Source of the DNA: Bin80 sp022820435
GTDB lineage: Bacteria; Bacteroidota; Rhodothermia; Rhodothermales; Bin80
Length of the DNA: 64,000 bases
Reading direction: 5' to 3'
Assembly: GCA_022820435.1 (NCBI GenBank)
Contig: JAJEFL010000126.1
Coordinates: forward strand, 1 to 64,000
Shown: piece by piece, positions 62,731 through 64,000 of the stretch
Layout of the letters: each line of letters opens with the position of its first letter
Position numbering within the stretch: position 1 is the stretch's first letter
Notes under the pieces: generated by a model
The model's input: only the letters and a program-made list of their open reading frames with translations
Told to the model about the DNA's origin: nothing
The model's database searches: none
Position numbers and translations under genes: made by a program

Positions 62731-64000
62731 TCGGATTGCTATACTGAGTGTTCTGCTGGTCTGCAGCTGTGCAGATCCCCGGCCCCCAACCGGTGGTCCG
62801 CGTGACGAAATTCCACCTGCCCTGCTCTCGACCGAACCTCCCCATGAATCGGTAGAGGTCTCTCCCACTGAACTTAAGTTGGTTTTTTCGGAATATGTGA
62901 ATGAGGGATCCTTTGCGAGTGCTTTATCTATCGTTCCGACCCCGCAGGGGAGACTGGAGTATAGATGGCGGCGACGGTCCGTGACGGTGCGACTGCCCGA
63001 ACCGCTGCGAGACTCCACTACGTATGTGGTCACGCTTGATGATGAATTCAGGGACTGGCGCGGAGTTCGGCTGACACGTCCAATCTCCTTCGCATTCGCT
63101 ACCGGGCCGGTGATTGACCAAGGCCGGTTACGTGGACGCGTTGTTGATCATGCCCGGGGGATGCCCGTTGCGGGCCTGTCGGTCCTCGCCTATTCGTCAC
63201 AGGCGACCATTGATCAAGGTCCGGCCTATCAAACCCAAACCGATACGGAAGGGCGATTTGCATTCGACTACGTTCGGGAATCCGATTTTTTCGTTCTTGG
63301 ATTGCGGGATCTGAACCGGAATCTGAAACCGGATCCAGGAGAGTGGTTTGCAGTTCCGCCGATGCCAGCGATCAGGGCAATGCCAGATACAAGTCGCCAG
63401 TATGCAGACTGGGTGTATACAAAAGTGGACACACTTGGACCGTTCATTGAACGAGTGCGCACAACGGCCAATCAACTTATAGAAATTCGTTTCAGCGAAA
63501 GCGTATCCCTGCAAAGTCCGGCAGGCGGGCCCTGGAGCATTCGGGACTCGGTGAGTCATGCCCCGATCATGGTTCATTCCAGTTACCAGTCAGAGTCAAA
63601 TGCACGTCTGCTCTATCTGGTAACAGACCCGATTCAGGAAAAAACCTATGCACTCTTTCCAGATCCCGCCATACAGGACTCCAGCGGAAATACGGTGCAT
63701 CTGGATACGATTTATTTTGGGGGATCCGCAAGAATTCGCACAGAGGAACCAATGTTCGCAGGATTTTTTCCAGAGGGTAACGGGAATCCATACAGACTGG
63801 CCCCCTGGGAGACCCCTCAAATTGTGTTTGATCAACCCGTTGACGAAGATCGCCTGGATAGCTTGGTCAGCGTCCAGGACTCCACCGGTACAATAGTAAA
63901 TCATGAAATCCAGACTTCAAACGGAATCCGTTATTCCTTAATGTCCCTGAATGACCCGGCTCAGATTTACCGGGTTGCGGTACAGCAGCCCGACAGCATG
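62714..64000 (+). CDS. Ig-like domain lipoprotein (truncated by window end)
   Basis: At least 429 codons, open to the last base of the window. The signal and lipobox (LSVLLVCSC) lead to GGPRDEIPPALLSTEP and LKLVFSEYVNEG, the pattern of Bacteroidota lipoproteins with a bacterial Ig-like (Big_5) domain. A carboxypeptidase-regulatory-like segment follows (GRLRGRVVDHARGMPVAGLS). The family is common near gliding and cell envelope genes, with no assigned enzyme activity. The stop codon is beyond the window. Confidence 0.8.
   Translation, partial: MIVLTNRIAILSVLLVCSCADPRPPTGGPRDEIPPALLSTEPPHESVEVSPTELKLVFSEYVNEGSFASALSIVPTPQGRLEYRWRRRSVTVRLPEPLRDSTTYVVTLDDEFRDWRGVRLTRPISFAFATGPVIDQGRLRGRVVDHARGMPVAGLSVLAYSSQATIDQGPAYQTQTDTEGRFAFDYVRESDFFVLGLRDLNRNLKPDPGEWFAVPPMPAIRAMPDTSRQYADWVYTKVDTLGPFIERVRTTANQLIEIRFSESVSLQSPAGGPWSIRDSVSHAPIMVHSSYQSESNARLLYLVTDPIQEKTYALFPDPAIQDSSGNTVHLDTIYFGGSARIRTEEPMFAGFFPEGNGNPYRLAPWETPQIVFDQPVDEDRLDSLVSVQDSTGTIVNHEIQTSNGIRYSLMSLNDPAQIYRVAVQQPDSM

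Noticed and set aside
1..64000. CRISPR arrays, insertion sequences, integrases, rRNA genes
   Set aside because: No regular short repeats, transposase or integrase motifs, or rRNA sequences were seen anywhere in the window on either strand.

Overview
The window comes from a Gram-negative bacterium that looks like Rhodothermota/Balneolota (the wider Bacteroidota group). The grounds are a TonB receptor paired with a DUF4249 lipoprotein, a DUF4292 lipoprotein, a secreted VPS10/BNR protein ending in a type IX secretion sorting domain (motif SQNYPNPFNASTNIEF), a GH3-family protein, a folP-cdaA pair, and start codons that mostly lack Shine-Dalgarno sequences. No species can be named from the sequence alone. 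Gene density is high, genes sit in short operons, and many pairs are coupled by ATGA stop/start overlaps.

Layout. 0-3 kb: outer-membrane uptake pair. 3.5-8 kb: Cu/Zn superoxide dismutase, lipoamide dehydrogenase, NAD kinase and a DUF4292 lipoprotein. 8.2-11.9 kb: a redox operon (FAD oxidoreductase, membrane polyferredoxin, metallo-beta-lactamase-fold hydrolase). 12.3-20 kb: housekeeping and metabolic genes (thioesterase, QueE, class IV aminotransferase plus sulfotransferase-like protein, IMPase, GH3, FolP, CdaA, Pcm). 20-22 kb: a degenerate GAF/GGDEF-like membrane protein and a small conserved protein. 22.2-22.7 kb: a tandem tRNA pair in which tRNA-Lys is split by a group I intron. 22.7-26.6 kb: a pyrophosphatase-like protein, AspS and a POT peptide transporter. 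26.9-37 kb: an exopolysaccharide locus (Wza-like, Wzz/GumC-like, O-antigen ligase, three glycosyltransferases, two methyltransferases, one of them frameshifted). 37.3-46.2 kb: IspE, an XRE-ImmA/DUF4411 toxin-antitoxin-like pair whose toxin-like gene has a nonsense codon, a sulfatase, PBP1A and a bacterial homologue of plant glucuronoxylan methyltransferases. 46.3-50.5 kb: hydrolytic/catabolic genes (M20 peptidase, nitrilase, SDR, PIG-L deacetylase). 51-53 kb: a lone DUF262-HNH protein. 53.2-60.9 kb: two tandem class C serine hydrolases, the VPS10/T9SS protein, a truncated amidating-lyase remnant and a TPM lipoprotein. 61-64 kb: HisI, then a YidD-MoaB-membrane protein-Ig-like lipoprotein operon that runs off the window.

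The strongest unusual signal is the 327-nt group I intron in tRNA-Lys(UUU), inserted between nucleotides 34 and 35. The halves of P1, P2, P3, P4, P5, P6, P7, P8 and P9 can all be found by eye, and the layout follows the cyanobacterial tRNA-Leu(UAA) intron, but the host is a different tRNA. Secondary points are the DUF579-type methyltransferase, the nonsense codon in the DUF4411 gene, and several genes that look recently damaged.
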